Positions 1 through 9,697 of a stretch of DNA of 64,000 bases are shown one piece after another; the stretch's first letter is position 1; every line of letters starts with the position of its first letter. Position numbers and translations under genes: made by a program. The stretch covers positions 181,268 through 245,267 of the forward strand of contig NZ_JAJNQN010000003.1 in assembly GCF_022227845.1 (NCBI RefSeq), written 5' to 3'. This stretch comes from Ectothiorhodospira lacustris (GTDB lineage Bacteria; Pseudomonadota; Gammaproteobacteria; Ectothiorhodospirales; Ectothiorhodospiraceae). The notes under the pieces are model-generated. The model was not told the origin of the DNA, did not search any database, and was given only the letters and a program-made list of their open reading frames with translations.

Positions 1-2
1 TG

Positions 3-788
3 GATCATCTGCTGGGGGCGGCCCTGGCGGACAATGAAGACCCGGAACAGAGCACCGAACGCCTGGAGGCGGCCCTGACCGGCTGGCAGCGCAGTGGACG
101 GCTGCCTCTGGGGGAGATCGGGCGGCAGCAGGGCGCCGCCCTCAGGGCCGAGGCCATGAATCTGGTCATGGCCTGGCAGGAGGCCGTCCGCACCTGTCCG
201 CGGCGGCTGCCGCGGGCCGAATTGCTACGGTTCGAGCACGACGGCTGGGTGGTGGAAGGCTGGCTACCCCGGCTGCGGCTGGATGAAGCCGGAGAGAGGG
301 TCCATCTGCACTATCGGACCGGCACCCTGCGGGCAAAGATCAACCCCTTCAAGCGCCTGGACAAGGCCTGCCTGGCCTGGGTCCAGCACCTGATGGCCCA
401 TGCCCAGGGTCTCAGCCTGCGCACGATGCTGGTGGGGCTGGACGATACCCTGTGCATGGACCCGTTGCCGACGGCAGAGGCCCGGGATCACCTGCGCACC
501 CTGCTGCAGGCCTGGGCAACGGGGATGACCCGCCCCCTGCCGGCCTACTGCCGGGGCAGCAGTGCCTGGCTGGATGCCCTCGACCGGGATGGCAAGGATC
601 CGGAAGATGTCCTGACCCAGGTCCACGCAGGGGACGGGTTCAGGGGCGGGGCGGTGGACCAGGATCCCTGGCTGGCCCGGGCCTGGCCGGATACCCGGTC
701 ACTGCTGGCCCAGCCGGATTTTGCCGCCTGGGCCAGGGACCTCTACGGCCCCCTGAGCCGAGCTGCCTACCTGCTGGACAAGGATTGA
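3..788 (+). CDS. recC: RecBCD enzyme subunit RecC, C-terminal part (5' end outside window)
   Basis: This is the last 261 residues of exodeoxyribonuclease V subunit gamma. RecC recognises Chi and splits the duplex inside the RecBCD helicase-nuclease that processes double-strand breaks. The frame is open from base 3 and has no start in the window, so the gene begins upstream. The tail shows the family pattern (HLHYRTGTLRAK, then RLDKACLAWVQHL). Its stop is 14 bases before the recB start, and recB is followed directly by recD, so the three genes look like one operon. The ptrA gene found between recC and recB in E. coli is absent. Identification rests on tail similarity plus context. Confidence 0.9.
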   Translation, partial: DHLLGAALADNEDPEQSTERLEAALTGWQRSGRLPLGEIGRQQGAALRAEAMNLVMAWQEAVRTCPRRLPRAELLRFEHDGWVVEGWLPRLRLDEAGERVHLHYRTGTLRAKINPFKRLDKACLAWVQHLMAHAQGLSLRTMLVGLDDTLCMDPLPTAEARDHLRTLLQAWATGMTRPLPAYCRGSSAWLDALDRDGKDPEDVLTQVHAGDGFRGGAVDQDPWLARAWPDTRSLLAQPDFAAWARDLYGPLSRAAYLLDKD

Positions 789-802
789 GGAGAAGGCGCC
801 CT

Positions 803-3800
803 ATGCCCCATGCCCAGGTTCTGGATCCCTTGCGTTTCCCCCTCCACGGCAGTCGTCTGATCGAGGCCAGTGCCGGTACCGGCAAGACCTTCACCATTGC
901 CGCCCTCTACGTGCGGCTGGTGCTGGGCCATGGGGCGGACAACGCCTTCCCCGAGCCCCTGCTGCCGCCTCGTATCCTGGTGGTTACCTTTACCGAGGCC
1001 GCCACCAAGGAACTGCGGGAACGGATTCATGCCCGCCTGATGGAAGCGGCCCGGGTCTTCCGTGATCCCGCCGAGCGGTCGCTGGATCCCTTTCTGTCGG
1101 CCCTGCTGGCGGATCATCCCGACGCCGCCGGGCGCGCCCTGGCCGCCCGGCGTCTGGAGCAGGCAGCCCAGTGGATGGATGAGGCGGCGGTATCCACCAT
1201 CCACAGCTGGTGTTACCGGGTATTGCGGGAACACGCCTTCGACAGCGGCAGCCTGTTCACCCAGAACCTGGCGACGGACCAGGCTGAACTGCTGGCCGAG
1301 GCGGTGCGGGATTACTGGCGCACCGTGGTCTATCCCCGGGAGCCGGTCGGCCTGGGTCTGCTGCGCAATGTCCTGGGCGATGGGCCCGAGGCACTTCGGC
1401 CCATTCTCTTGAGACTGTTGGCGGGAGATCCCCCGCAGGATGAGCCGGGTTGCCTGGACGGGATCCTGGCGGCGCGGGTGGCCCTGTTGGAACGCCTCAA
1501 GGCCCCCTGGCGGGATGAGTTCGATGCCCTGGCGGATCAGTTCCGCCAGGGCCTGTTGCCGGTGCTCAACGGCAACAAATACCGCAATCCCGAACGTCTG
1601 CTGGCGTGCATGCGGCAATGGGCGCTGGACCCGGCCCGGATCCGTCCGGATCCCCCCGGCAGCCAGGATCCGCTGGAGCAGCTCAGCCGGTCCGGTATGG
1701 CTGCCAGGCTCAAAAAGGGAGGCAACCTGCCCGATGACCTGCATCCGGCTTTTGGCCTGCTGGAACAGGCCCACGATCTGGATCGGGATCTGGGGGCCGA
1801 GGTCCTCGGTCACGCGGCGGCCTGGGTTCACCACCGGTTCCGCCAGGCCCAGGGACGGCTGGCCCAACTGGGCTTTGATGACCTGCTCACCCGTCTGCGG
1901 GATGCCCTGGAGGGGGCCGGCGGTGACCGCCTGGCCGACACTTTGCGGCGCCAGTTCCCGGTGGCCCTGATTGATGAGTTCCAGGATACGGATCCGGTGC
2001 AGTACCGCATCTTTGAGCGGGTATACGACCTGGAGGCGGGTACCCCGGACGCGGGGCTATTCCTCATCGGTGATCCCAAGCAGTCCATCTATGCCTTTCG
2101 CGGCGCCGACATCCATACCTACCTGAAGGCCCGTCTGGCCACCCACGGACGCCACTACACTCTGGGTGTCAACTTCCGTTCCACCGTGGCGGCGGTGGCG
2201 GGGTTCAACCGGCTGTTTGCCCTGGGTGAACGGCAGCATCCCCGGGGGGCGTTCCTGTTCCGCCCCGGCCCGACATCGGATAACCCGGTGCCTTTCCTGC
2301 CGGTCCAGGCCCGCGGGCACGAAACGGCCCTGCAGGTGGATGGCCGGCCTCAGCCGGCCCTGACCCTGTGGCATCTGGAAGGGGATAATCCTTTGGGCAG
2401 GCAGGCCTATATCGACACCATGGCGGTGCGTTGCGCCGGGGCAATGGCGGATCTGCTGGCGGCCGCTCGCGCCGGCCGGGCCGGCTTTATCGACCCTTCA
2501 GACCCGGACAACCCCATTTTCACCCCCCTCAAGCCCCGGGATATGGCGGTGCTGGTGCGGGACCGGGGGGAGGCCCATGGGATCCAGGCGGCCCTGCGCG
2601 CCCAGCAGATCCGCAGCGTCTATCTCTCGGACCGGGAGTCGGTCTATCTCAGCCCGGAGGCGGACGATTTGCTACGTTGGTTGCGGGCCTGTGCGGAGCC
2701 GGAATCCGACTGCCTGTTGCGGGCGGCCCTGGCCACCCCGGTGTTGGACCTGTCCTTTTCGGCGCTGGAAGCCCTCAATCAGGATGAGCTGCACTGGGAG
2801 CGCATGGTGGAGCAGTTCCGCGGCTATCGCCGGTGCTGGCGTAACCAGGGTGTGCTGCCCATGCTGCGGCACCTGATGCATGATTTCGAACTGCCCCGGC
2901 GATTGTTCGGCCGGCCCTTCGGCGAACGGCGGCTCACCAACCTGCTGCACCTGAGCGAGTTGCTGCAGTCGGCTGCCACGGAACTGGAGGGGGAGCATGC
3001 CCTGATCCGCCACCTGGTGGAGCACCGTCAGGCGGCGCGCCAGGCCGGTGATGAACAGATCCTGCGTCTGGAAAGCGATGAGGACCTGGTGAAGGTGGTC
3101 ACCATCCACAAGTCCAAGGGGCTGCAGTACCCCCTGGTGTTCCTGCCCTTCATCGCCGGCTATCGGCCCGGGAATGGGGGTAAACCGCCCCTGATCTATC
3201 GGGATGGGACGGGGCAGCGCGTCGTCAGCTTCACCCCCGACGAGGACGATCAAGCACGGGCCGATGAGGCCCGGCTGGCGGAGGATGTGCGTCTGCTCTA
3301 TGTGGCGATGACCCGGGCCTGCCATGCTTGCTGGCTCGGGGTGGCCTCGGTCAAGGACCGCAGTAAGGACGGCGGTTTTCATCGCAGCGCCCTGGGCAGC
3401 CTGCTGGGGGGCGGCAAGCCCATCTCGCCGGCAGCGCTGCGCGAGCGGCTCGATGCCCTGTGCGCCGATGCCCTGTGCGCCGATGCCCCGCCGCCTTCCG
3501 CGCTCGCTGTGACCCATTGTCCATCCATCGATCCGGTGATTCAGGTCATACCCGCCCCGCCGGAGCCGGAGACCGGTCCCAGCGTCCCGGGACAGACACC
3601 GCCAACGGCGTCATATGGCTTGGCCCGTCGTCCTCTGCGGCCGGCCCGTGAACACTGGTGGATTGCCAGCTACAGCGCCCTGAGAGCGGTCGGTCGGGAC
3701 CATCCGGCGGCTCAGCGGCCCGATCCGGAATCGGCCCAGGAAGAGCGTCTGCGGGAGGCCGTCGACGATGCGGGGACGCAGCCTGCTGCGTTCCCATCGC

Positions 3801-4579
3801 CCGATGCATCCTCCACCGCGCAATCCGCATCCCTCGTGGTTGCGCCACCGGCGGATTTCCCCCGCGGCCCCGAACCCGGCACCTTTCTTCACGGTCTGCT
3901 GGAATGGATGGCCCGCGCCGGGTTCGAGACACTGGCCCGGGATCCGTCGCCCTTGCGGGAGCTGGTGGCCCGGCGCTGTCATCACCGTGGCTGGGACCAC
4001 TGGATCGATCCACTTTACCAGTGGCTGCAGGCCCTGCTGCAGATGCCCCTGCACTGGGAGGGGGGCGGCACGCCCCTGGTCTTGGGGCGGCTCGCCACCT
4101 GTCAGGCGGAGATGGATTTCTGGTTCCAGGCCGGACACGTGGACACCCTGACCCTGGACCGGCTGGTGACCGCCCATACCCTGGACGGCCAGCCCCGGCC
4201 GGCCCTGCTGCCGGATACCCTCAACGGCATGATGAAGGGTTTCATCGACCTGGTGTTCGAACACCAGGGGCGCTATTACGTGGCCGACTACAAGTCCAAC
4301 TGGCTGGGGGATATGCCCGGTGCCTACCGGGCCGAAGCCCTGGTCACGGCGGTTGTCGCCCGCCGTTATGACCTCCAGTACAGCCTCTATTGCCTGGCCC
4401 TCCATCGACTGCTGCGGGCGAGATTGCCGGACTACGACTACGAACGACACATGGGCGGTGCCCTGATCTTCTTCCTGCGGGGGCTGGATCTTGATGGCGG
4501 CGGGATTCATTTCGAACGCCCCGGCGCCGGTTTCATGCACGCCCTGGACGGACTCTTTGCCCAGCGGGAGCAGATCTGA
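803..4579 (+). CDS. recB: RecBCD enzyme subunit RecB (helicase-nuclease)
   Basis: The 1258-residue protein is the 3'-5' helicase and the only nuclease of RecBCD. Superfamily 1 motifs are visible: Walker A ASAGTGKT at residues 22-29, the DEFQDTD box near 391, GDPKQSIYAFRGAD near 423, and LLYVAMTRA further on. The C-terminal nuclease domain shows GFIDLVFEHQGRYYVADYKSNW near 1147-1168, which contains the catalytic D and DYK residues. The frame is open well upstream of 803, but only the ATG at 803 gives the family N-terminus, and it has a purine-rich GAGGAGAAGG 5' of it. Length is slightly above E. coli RecB (1180). The stop overlaps the recD start by one base (TGATG). Confidence 0.95.
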   Translation: MPHAQVLDPLRFPLHGSRLIEASAGTGKTFTIAALYVRLVLGHGADNAFPEPLLPPRILVVTFTEAATKELRERIHARLMEAARVFRDPAERSLDPFLSALLADHPDAAGRALAARRLEQAAQWMDEAAVSTIHSWCYRVLREHAFDSGSLFTQNLATDQAELLAEAVRDYWRTVVYPREPVGLGLLRNVLGDGPEALRPILLRLLAGDPPQDEPGCLDGILAARVALLERLKAPWRDEFDALADQFRQGLLPVLNGNKYRNPERLLACMRQWALDPARIRPDPPGSQDPLEQLSRSGMAARLKKGGNLPDDLHPAFGLLEQAHDLDRDLGAEVLGHAAAWVHHRFRQAQGRLAQLGFDDLLTRLRDALEGAGGDRLADTLRRQFPVALIDEFQDTDPVQYRIFERVYDLEAGTPDAGLFLIGDPKQSIYAFRGADIHTYLKARLATHGRHYTLGVNFRSTVAAVAGFNRLFALGERQHPRGAFLFRPGPTSDNPVPFLPVQARGHETALQVDGRPQPALTLWHLEGDNPLGRQAYIDTMAVRCAGAMADLLAAARAGRAGFIDPSDPDNPIFTPLKPRDMAVLVRDRGEAHGIQAALRAQQIRSVYLSDRESVYLSPEADDLLRWLRACAEPESDCLLRAALATPVLDLSFSALEALNQDELHWERMVEQFRGYRRCWRNQGVLPMLRHLMHDFELPRRLFGRPFGERRLTNLLHLSELLQSAATELEGEHALIRHLVEHRQAARQAGDEQILRLESDEDLVKVVTIHKSKGLQYPLVFLPFIAGYRPGNGGKPPLIYRDGTGQRVVSFTPDEDDQARADEARLAEDVRLLYVAMTRACHACWLGVASVKDRSKDGGFHRSALGSLLGGGKPISPAALRERLDALCADALCADAPPPSALAVTHCPSIDPVIQVIPAPPEPETGPSVPGQTPPTASYGLARRPLRPAREHWWIASYSALRAVGRDHPAAQRPDPESAQEERLREAVDDAGTQPAAFPSPDASSTAQSASLVVAPPADFPRGPEPGTFLHGLLEWMARAGFETLARDPSPLRELVARRCHHRGWDHWIDPLYQWLQALLQMPLHWEGGGTPLVLGRLATCQAEMDFWFQAGHVDTLTLDRLVTAHTLDGQPRPALLPDTLNGMMKGFIDLVFEHQGRYYVADYKSNWLGDMPGAYRAEALVTAVVARRYDLQYSLYCLALHRLLRARLPDYDYERHMGGALIFFLRGLDLDGGGIHFERPGAGFMHALDGLFAQREQI

Positions 4580-6696
4580 TGCCCATCACGCCGGATACAT
4601 GGCTGACCCGTTGGCCGTCGTTGCGGACATTGCTCGACCAATGGACCGAACGGGGGTGGCTGCGGCCCCTGGATCGGGCACTGGCCGCCTTCCTGCAGGA
4701 ACAGGCCCCGGATACGCCACCGCTGGTGCTGCTGCTGGCGGCTCTGGCCAGCCACCAGCTGGGCCGGGGCCATGTCTGCCTGGATCTGCCGGTCCTCCTG
4801 GCGGATCCGGACCTGAGCCTGTCCCTGCCGCCGGAATCGGACGCCGGGCTGCTGCCGCCTCCGCGTCCTTCCTGGTGCCTGGCGGGGCTGGATCTGCCGA
4901 CTCTGCATCAGGCCCTGGCGCAGGCCCCGGCGCTGGTGGGGGAGGGCCTGGGCACCACTCCGCTGGTGCTGTCCGGTCAGCGTCTTTACCTGCGGCGCTA
5001 CTGGCAGTACGAGCAATGTATCGGCCGAGCCATCCGCGAGCGGTTGCACCAGGGGGCGGTCCTGCGGCAGGGGCTGTCCAGCAAGGCCATGCGTCACTGG
5101 CTGGACCGACTCTTCGGCCCGGTGCGCCCCGACGAGCCCGACTGGCAACGCATCGCCTGCGCCCTGGCTGTGGGCGGGTCCTTCGCGGTCATCACCGGTG
5201 GGCCGGGCACCGGCAAGACCACCACTGTGGTGCGCCTGCTGGCCCTGCTGCAGGCGCTGCATCTGTCGGCGGGGACGGACCGCCCCCCTCTGCGTATCCG
5301 CATGGCCGCCCCCACGGGCAAGGCGGCGGCGCGGCTCAACAGCTCTGTGGCCGGCAAGGTGGGGGAACTCTCCCTGCCGGACGACGATCTGGGCCACCGC
5401 ATCCGCGTCGCCATCCCCACCCAGGTGACCACGGTCCACCGGTTGCTGGGCAGCCGACCCAACAGCCGGCATTTCCGCCATCATGCCCGCAATCCCCTGC
5501 CGGTGGATCTGGTGGTGGTGGATGAGGCCTCCATGATCGATCTGGAACTGATGGCCCAGTTGGTGCAGGCCCTGCCGCCGGAGGCGCGTCTGATCCTGCT
5601 GGGGGACAAGGATCAGCTGGCCTCGGTGGAGGCGGGGGCGGTATTGGGGGAACTCTGTGCCCGGGCAGACGGCGGCCATTACCGGCTGCAGACCCGGGAC
5701 TGGTTGCACGGGGTCAGCGGGGAATCACTGCCGTCTTCAGGGCTGGACACCGGCGGGCAGCCTCTGGATCAGCACATCATCATGCTCAGACAGAGCCATC
5801 GCTTCGGTGCCGACAGCGGCATCGGGCGTCTGGCCCGGGCGGTGAACGCGGGGGATCCGGCCCAGGTCGCGGCGGTCTGGGAGGGCAGGGACCTACTGCC
5901 GGACCTGGCCCGGGTCCTGTTGCAGGGCAGCGGTGACAAGGCCCTGGAGCAGGTGCTGATCATGGGGGGAGGGCGCCTGTTCCAGGATGCTCCGGCAGGG
6001 CGGGAGGGGCGGCCCCACGGCCACGCCCATTATCTTTCGGTGATGCGCGCGTCCGATCCCGGAAACGGGGCCTGCCGTGAGGCGGTGGATGACTGGGCCA
6101 GACGCATCCTGAGCGCCCAGGGCGGTTTTCAGTGCCTGTGTGTGGTCCGCGGCGGGCCTTGGGGCGTGGAGCAGATGAATCAGCGTATCGCCCAGGCCCT
6201 GGGCAGGGCGGGTTTGCTGGCGCCGGAAGGGGTCTGGTATCCCGGACGGCCGGTGATCGTCACCGGCAATGATTACGGTCTGGGGCTGATGAACGGGGAT
6301 ATGGGCATCACCCTGTCCATGCCCGACCCGGAGGCCCCGGGTGGGCGGGTGTTGCGGGTTGCCTTTCCGGCGGCGGACGGTAGCGCTCGGGTACGGTGGA
6401 TCCTGCCCAGCCGCCTGAGCCGGGTGGAAACCGTGTTCGCCATGACGGTCCACAAATCCCAGGGCTCCGAATTCCGCCACACCGCCCTGGTTCTGCCGGA
6501 CGCCCCCAGCCCGATCCTGACCCGGGAACTGATCTACACTGCCGTCACCCGGGCCAGCCGTTGGTTCAGCCTGCTGATGCCCAGGGCGGGGATTCTGGAA
6601 ACGGGCGTGAAGCGTCGGGTGCTCAGAAGCAGTGGTCTGAGGGCCGCGCTGCTATCCACAAAACCTGTGGAAAACTCTGTGGAAAGGATGTCATGA
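4579..6696 (+). CDS. recD: RecBCD enzyme subunit RecD (5'-3' helicase)
   Basis: This is the fast 5'-3' motor of RecBCD, 705 residues against about 608 in E. coli. Walker A GGPGTGKT lies near residues 207-214, the VVVDEASMID box near 313, and the MTVHKSQGSEF helicase motif near 622. The start codon shares its A with the recB stop, which implies translational coupling. The extra length is spread through the N-terminal region and a loop after the DE box. The last codons contain several CACA/TGTG-type 9-mers that resemble DnaA boxes, reported as a separate finding. Confidence 0.94.
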   Translation: MPITPDTWLTRWPSLRTLLDQWTERGWLRPLDRALAAFLQEQAPDTPPLVLLLAALASHQLGRGHVCLDLPVLLADPDLSLSLPPESDAGLLPPPRPSWCLAGLDLPTLHQALAQAPALVGEGLGTTPLVLSGQRLYLRRYWQYEQCIGRAIRERLHQGAVLRQGLSSKAMRHWLDRLFGPVRPDEPDWQRIACALAVGGSFAVITGGPGTGKTTTVVRLLALLQALHLSAGTDRPPLRIRMAAPTGKAAARLNSSVAGKVGELSLPDDDLGHRIRVAIPTQVTTVHRLLGSRPNSRHFRHHARNPLPVDLVVVDEASMIDLELMAQLVQALPPEARLILLGDKDQLASVEAGAVLGELCARADGGHYRLQTRDWLHGVSGESLPSSGLDTGGQPLDQHIIMLRQSHRFGADSGIGRLARAVNAGDPAQVAAVWEGRDLLPDLARVLLQGSGDKALEQVLIMGGGRLFQDAPAGREGRPHGHAHYLSVMRASDPGNGACREAVDDWARRILSAQGGFQCLCVVRGGPWGVEQMNQRIAQALGRAGLLAPEGVWYPGRPVIVTGNDYGLGLMNGDMGITLSMPDPEAPGGRVLRVAFPAADGSARVRWILPSRLSRVETVFAMTVHKSQGSEFRHTALVLPDAPSPILTRELIYTAVTRASRWFSLLMPRAGILETGVKRRVLRSSGLRAALLSTKPVENSVERMS

Positions 6697-6827
6697 ACCC
6701 GTCAAAACCCCCGTCAGGGCATGGGTTCAAAACAGATTGGCCAGAAAATGATCAGCGTGGAAATTGAAACGACTCAAGCAGTTAGCATTTCCGTAGGTGT
6801 CGTTAATGTCAAGTCTTGACAAAGGGG

Positions 6828-6853
6828 AAGCCCCGGAAAAATCCCCGGGGCTT
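6828..6853. terminator. Bidirectional hairpin between recD and the ferredoxin operon
   Basis: Perfect 9-bp stem AAGCCCCGG / CCGGGGCTT with an 8-base loop. It lies between convergent units (recD rightward, FeSII ferredoxin leftward), so it could serve both. The T-run is short on either strand. The rest of 6697-6866 shows nothing recognisable. Confidence 0.6.
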
Positions 6854-6866
6854 GTGAATAATCCCT

Positions 6867-7223
6867 TTAGCTGACGCCGTATTCCACCAGCAGGTCCTCA
6901 TCCCTGACGATCATCTGGCAGGCCAGCCGCCACTGGGAGGGGATGTCATCCACGGACATTTTCTCGATGTCATCATTGCTGAGTTTGCCAAGCTGCTGCA
7001 GTACCGTCTGTTCCTTGGCGGTCAGCGGTCCTCCCTTGGGTGTCTTCTTGTCCAGATGCGTGACCTTGACCAGACAGGTCCCGCATTCGCCGTCCTGGCA
7101 GTCGAAGTTGATGGGCAGCTTGTTTTCTCGGGCAATTTTCAAAATGGTTTCCGTATGGCTTCCGGCGACCGCGTACACGGTCTTGTCCTTGTAATCCGGA
7201 TGGGTGAAGGTGATGTTGGGCAT
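6867..7223 (-). CDS. fdxD: FeSII (Shethna protein II)-type 2Fe-2S ferredoxin
   Basis: The 118-residue plant-type ferredoxin has cluster ligands C42, C47, C50 (CX4CX2C) and C102 in RLACQ. Its insert between the third and fourth cysteines and its ending (RLACQxIVxDEDLLVEY) match the Azotobacter FeSII/Shethna protein, which binds nitrogenase and protects it from oxygen. The family assignment comes from recalled sequence similarity; the protective role here is inference. The gene is second in a leftward pair, 39 bases after the 94-residue ferredoxin. A GGAGAT ribosome site precedes the start. Expression is probably nif-controlled through the sigma-54 promoter upstream of the first gene. Confidence 0.8.
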   Translation of the reverse strand: MPNITFTHPDYKDKTVYAVAGSHTETILKIARENKLPINFDCQDGECGTCLVKVTHLDKKTPKGGPLTAKEQTVLQQLGKLSNDDIEKMSVDDIPSQWRLACQMIVRDEDLLVEYGVS

Positions 7224-7262
7224 GGATGAGATCTCCTCAGAAAAGTGGAACGGAATCCGGGG

Positions 7263-7559
<297 letters not shown>

Positions 7560-7603
7560 TCAATTGTCGTCATGTCATGGCGAATCACTCGCAGCCGGGT
7601 TGA

Positions 7604-7619
7604 AGCAATATTCGTACCG
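7604..7619 (-). promoter_or_regulatory. Candidate sigma-54 (-24/-12) promoter for the ferredoxin pair
   Basis: Read leftward the site is CGGTACGAATATTGCT. It has the invariant GG and GC spaced by 10 bases and agrees with the TGGCACG-N4-TTGCW consensus at 14 of 16 positions by my alignment. It lies 57 bases upstream of the 94-residue ferredoxin start. Confidence 0.7.
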
Positions 7620-7707
7620 TGGTTTGATTGTTGTATCTTGTTTATTATTTTCATTCATTTTCAATGTGTTATGTTTTTTTTGGTGAGCCCGTGCAAGGCC
7701 CGGTGTA

Positions 7708-7723
7708 TGTGAGCTTCAAGACA
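7708..7723. promoter_or_regulatory. Candidate NifA upstream activator site (TGT-N10-ACA)
   Basis: TGT GAGCTTCAAG ACA is an exact TGT-N10-ACA, 88 bases upstream of the -24 element at 7619. The intervening DNA (about 7620-7695) is AT-rich, as expected for a bendable IHF-type spacer. The same arrangement and nearly the same spacing recur at nifF. Confidence 0.65.
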
Positions 7724-7752
7724 ACCTGGGTGTTTGTCAGTGTTCTGAACCC

Positions 7753-7855
7753 GTCATTCCCGCGCAGGGGGGAATCCAGTTATTGCTGTCATTCCCGCGC
7801 AGGCGGGAATCCAGTCGCGGTTTATCCCCTGGGCTCCCGCTTTCGCGGGAGTGAC
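7753..7855. repeat. REP-like inverted repeat cluster 1 (three units)
   Basis: There are two direct units of GTCATTCCCGCG...GGAATCCAG (7753-7779 and 7788-7814) and one inverted unit, CTGGGCTCCCGC...GGGAGTGAC (7829-7855). Each unit can fold into a hairpin. The cluster lies just upstream of the NifA-type site and within the 428-base gap before dacB. Confidence 0.85.
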
Positions 7856-7975
7856 GATGGGGGTGGGGAGTAACGAGGGGTGGGAGTGGGGAGGAGGAGA
7901 TGTAGTTGCACTGCACAAGACAGTCCATATACGCTCCGGCTCATGTTCCCTCCCCTGCACCGAAGATCCTCCACC

Positions 7976-9406
7976 ATGTCGCTTGCCCGTGTCCTGGTAT
8001 CCCTGTGTCTGTGTCTGTTCATGATGGCGGAGGCGACGGCCCAGTCGCTTCCGCCCCAGGTGCAGCGTCTGCTGGAGCAGTACCGGATTCCCGCCGAGGG
8101 CATCAGCGTCCTCGTGCAGCCGGTGGCAGGAAGCGCACCGCTGCTGGCGCACCGGGCGGAGGTGCCGCGCAATCCCGCCTCGGCGATCAAGCTGGTGACC
8201 ACCTTTGCGGCCCTGGAGGTGCTGGGCCCGGCCCATACCTGGCAGACGGAAATCCATACCTTTGCCCCGGTAGTCAACGGCACCCTGCAAGGGGATCTCT
8301 ACATCCGCGGCGGGGGGGATCCCTTCCTGGTGGCGGAGGAAGTCTGGAAGATGGCCGGCACCCTGCGGCGTACCGGTATCCAGCGTATCCAGGGCGATCT
8401 GGTCTTCGACCTGAGTCATTTCGACATCCCCCGGGAAGATCCCGGCGCCTTCGACGGCCAGCCCTTCCGGGCCTACAACCAGCCGCCCCATGCCCTGCTG
8501 ATGAACTTCAATGCCATCAGCTTCCAGTTTCGTCCCGCCGAGGACGGGCTTTCCGTACAGGTGGCAGTGGATCCACCCCTGGCGGATCTGCGCCTAGACA
8601 ATCGTCTGCATCTGGGTGGGCAGTCCTGCGGTAGTTTTCCCCAGGGAGTGGGCTTTCATGTGGCCCGGGAACAGCCGGTGCCCCGGGTGCTGCTGGAAGG
8701 GGAGTTTCCCAGGGGGTGTGAAGATGTGAGCCTGCTGCGCACCGCCCTGCCGCCGGAAGAATACGCCTATAGCCTTTTCACGGAACTGTGGGGACAGTGG
8801 GGGGGCGTACTGGACGGTGGCTGGCGGCTGGGCCGTATCCCTGATCCCACGGCTCGCCCCCGAGTGGTGCATCGGTCGCCTACGCTGGGGGATCTGATCC
8901 GTCCGGTGAATAAGCATAGCAACAACGTTATGACCCGCCACATGAAGCTGGCCCTGGGTGCGCAGATGTACGGCAGTCCCGCGACCTTGGAAAAGGGCTA
9001 TGCCGCCATCCTCGCGGTCCTGCAGCGGGAGGGGATCGACACCCGCGGATTGATCCTGGACAACGCCGCCGGTCTCTCCCGCACCAACCGGATCACGGCC
9101 CATCAGCTGGCGGCAGTACTCATGGCCGGGCGCAAGAGCCCTTACATGCCGGAGTATGTCTCGTCTTTGGCGCTGTCGGGCATGGACGGCACCCTGCGGC
9201 GCCGGTTTGTGGGTCAGCCGGAGGCGGGGCGGATGCACCTGAAGACCGGTTATATCAACGGTGTGTCCTCCGTGGCGGGGTATGTGCGCACCGCCGGCGG
9301 TCGCGATCTGGTGGTGGTGGTGCTGATCAATCATCCCAATGCTCATCGCTGGGCCGGTCTTGAGATCCAGGATGCTCTGCTGCGCTGGGCGTATCGTCAA
9401 GGTTAG
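7976..9406 (+). CDS. dacB: D-alanyl-D-alanine carboxypeptidase/endopeptidase (PBP4, peptidase S13)
   Basis: This is a periplasmic low-molecular-weight penicillin-binding protein of 476 residues (E. coli DacB has 477) that trims or cleaves peptidoglycan cross-links. A signal peptide covers about residues 1-24 (hydrophobic run, then ATAQS). The active-site triad motifs are all present: SAIK at 69-72, HSNN in the middle, and LKTGYINGVSSVAGY near the end. The frame is open further upstream, but the ATG at 7976 gives the correct signal peptide. No strong ribosome site is visible before it. The gene stands alone between two repeat clusters. Confidence 0.9.
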   Translation: MSLARVLVSLCLCLFMMAEATAQSLPPQVQRLLEQYRIPAEGISVLVQPVAGSAPLLAHRAEVPRNPASAIKLVTTFAALEVLGPAHTWQTEIHTFAPVVNGTLQGDLYIRGGGDPFLVAEEVWKMAGTLRRTGIQRIQGDLVFDLSHFDIPREDPGAFDGQPFRAYNQPPHALLMNFNAISFQFRPAEDGLSVQVAVDPPLADLRLDNRLHLGGQSCGSFPQGVGFHVAREQPVPRVLLEGEFPRGCEDVSLLRTALPPEEYAYSLFTELWGQWGGVLDGGWRLGRIPDPTARPRVVHRSPTLGDLIRPVNKHSNNVMTRHMKLALGAQMYGSPATLEKGYAAILAVLQREGIDTRGLILDNAAGLSRTNRITAHQLAAVLMAGRKSPYMPEYVSSLALSGMDGTLRRRFVGQPEAGRMHLKTGYINGVSSVAGYVRTAGGRDLVVVVLINHPNAHRWAGLEIQDALLRWAYRQG

Positions 9407-9431
9407 TGAAACGCTGAACAAGCCCCATTTC

Positions 9432-9567
9432 GTCACTCCCGCGAAGGCGGGAGTCCAGGATTTGCAGCCCGTGATCGCCCCTGGATTCCCGCTTGCGCGG
9501 GAATGACGTCGATGAGGGCATCACGCATCGTGACCCTGGCCCGGATTCCCCTTGCCCGTGAATGACG
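9432..9567. repeat. REP-like inverted repeat cluster 2 (three units, one degenerate)
   Basis: The units are GTCACTCCCGCG...GGGAGTCCAG (9432-9458), the opposed CTGGATTCCCGC...GGGAATGAC (9481-9507) and a decayed unit near 9535-9567. The cluster directly follows dacB and may act as its 3' hairpin. Nothing else is seen in 9407-9690. Confidence 0.8.
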
Positions 9568-9697
9568 CATTCAGAGCATCCTTGGGATGGGCGCGTGCAC
9601 GGGACGATATCTACGCCGTTGAAGCTGCGATACTATCCGGTTAACCGGCGGATACCGGTTCGCCCCATGCCTGGTTGTGTTTCTGGAGGAACTCCCA

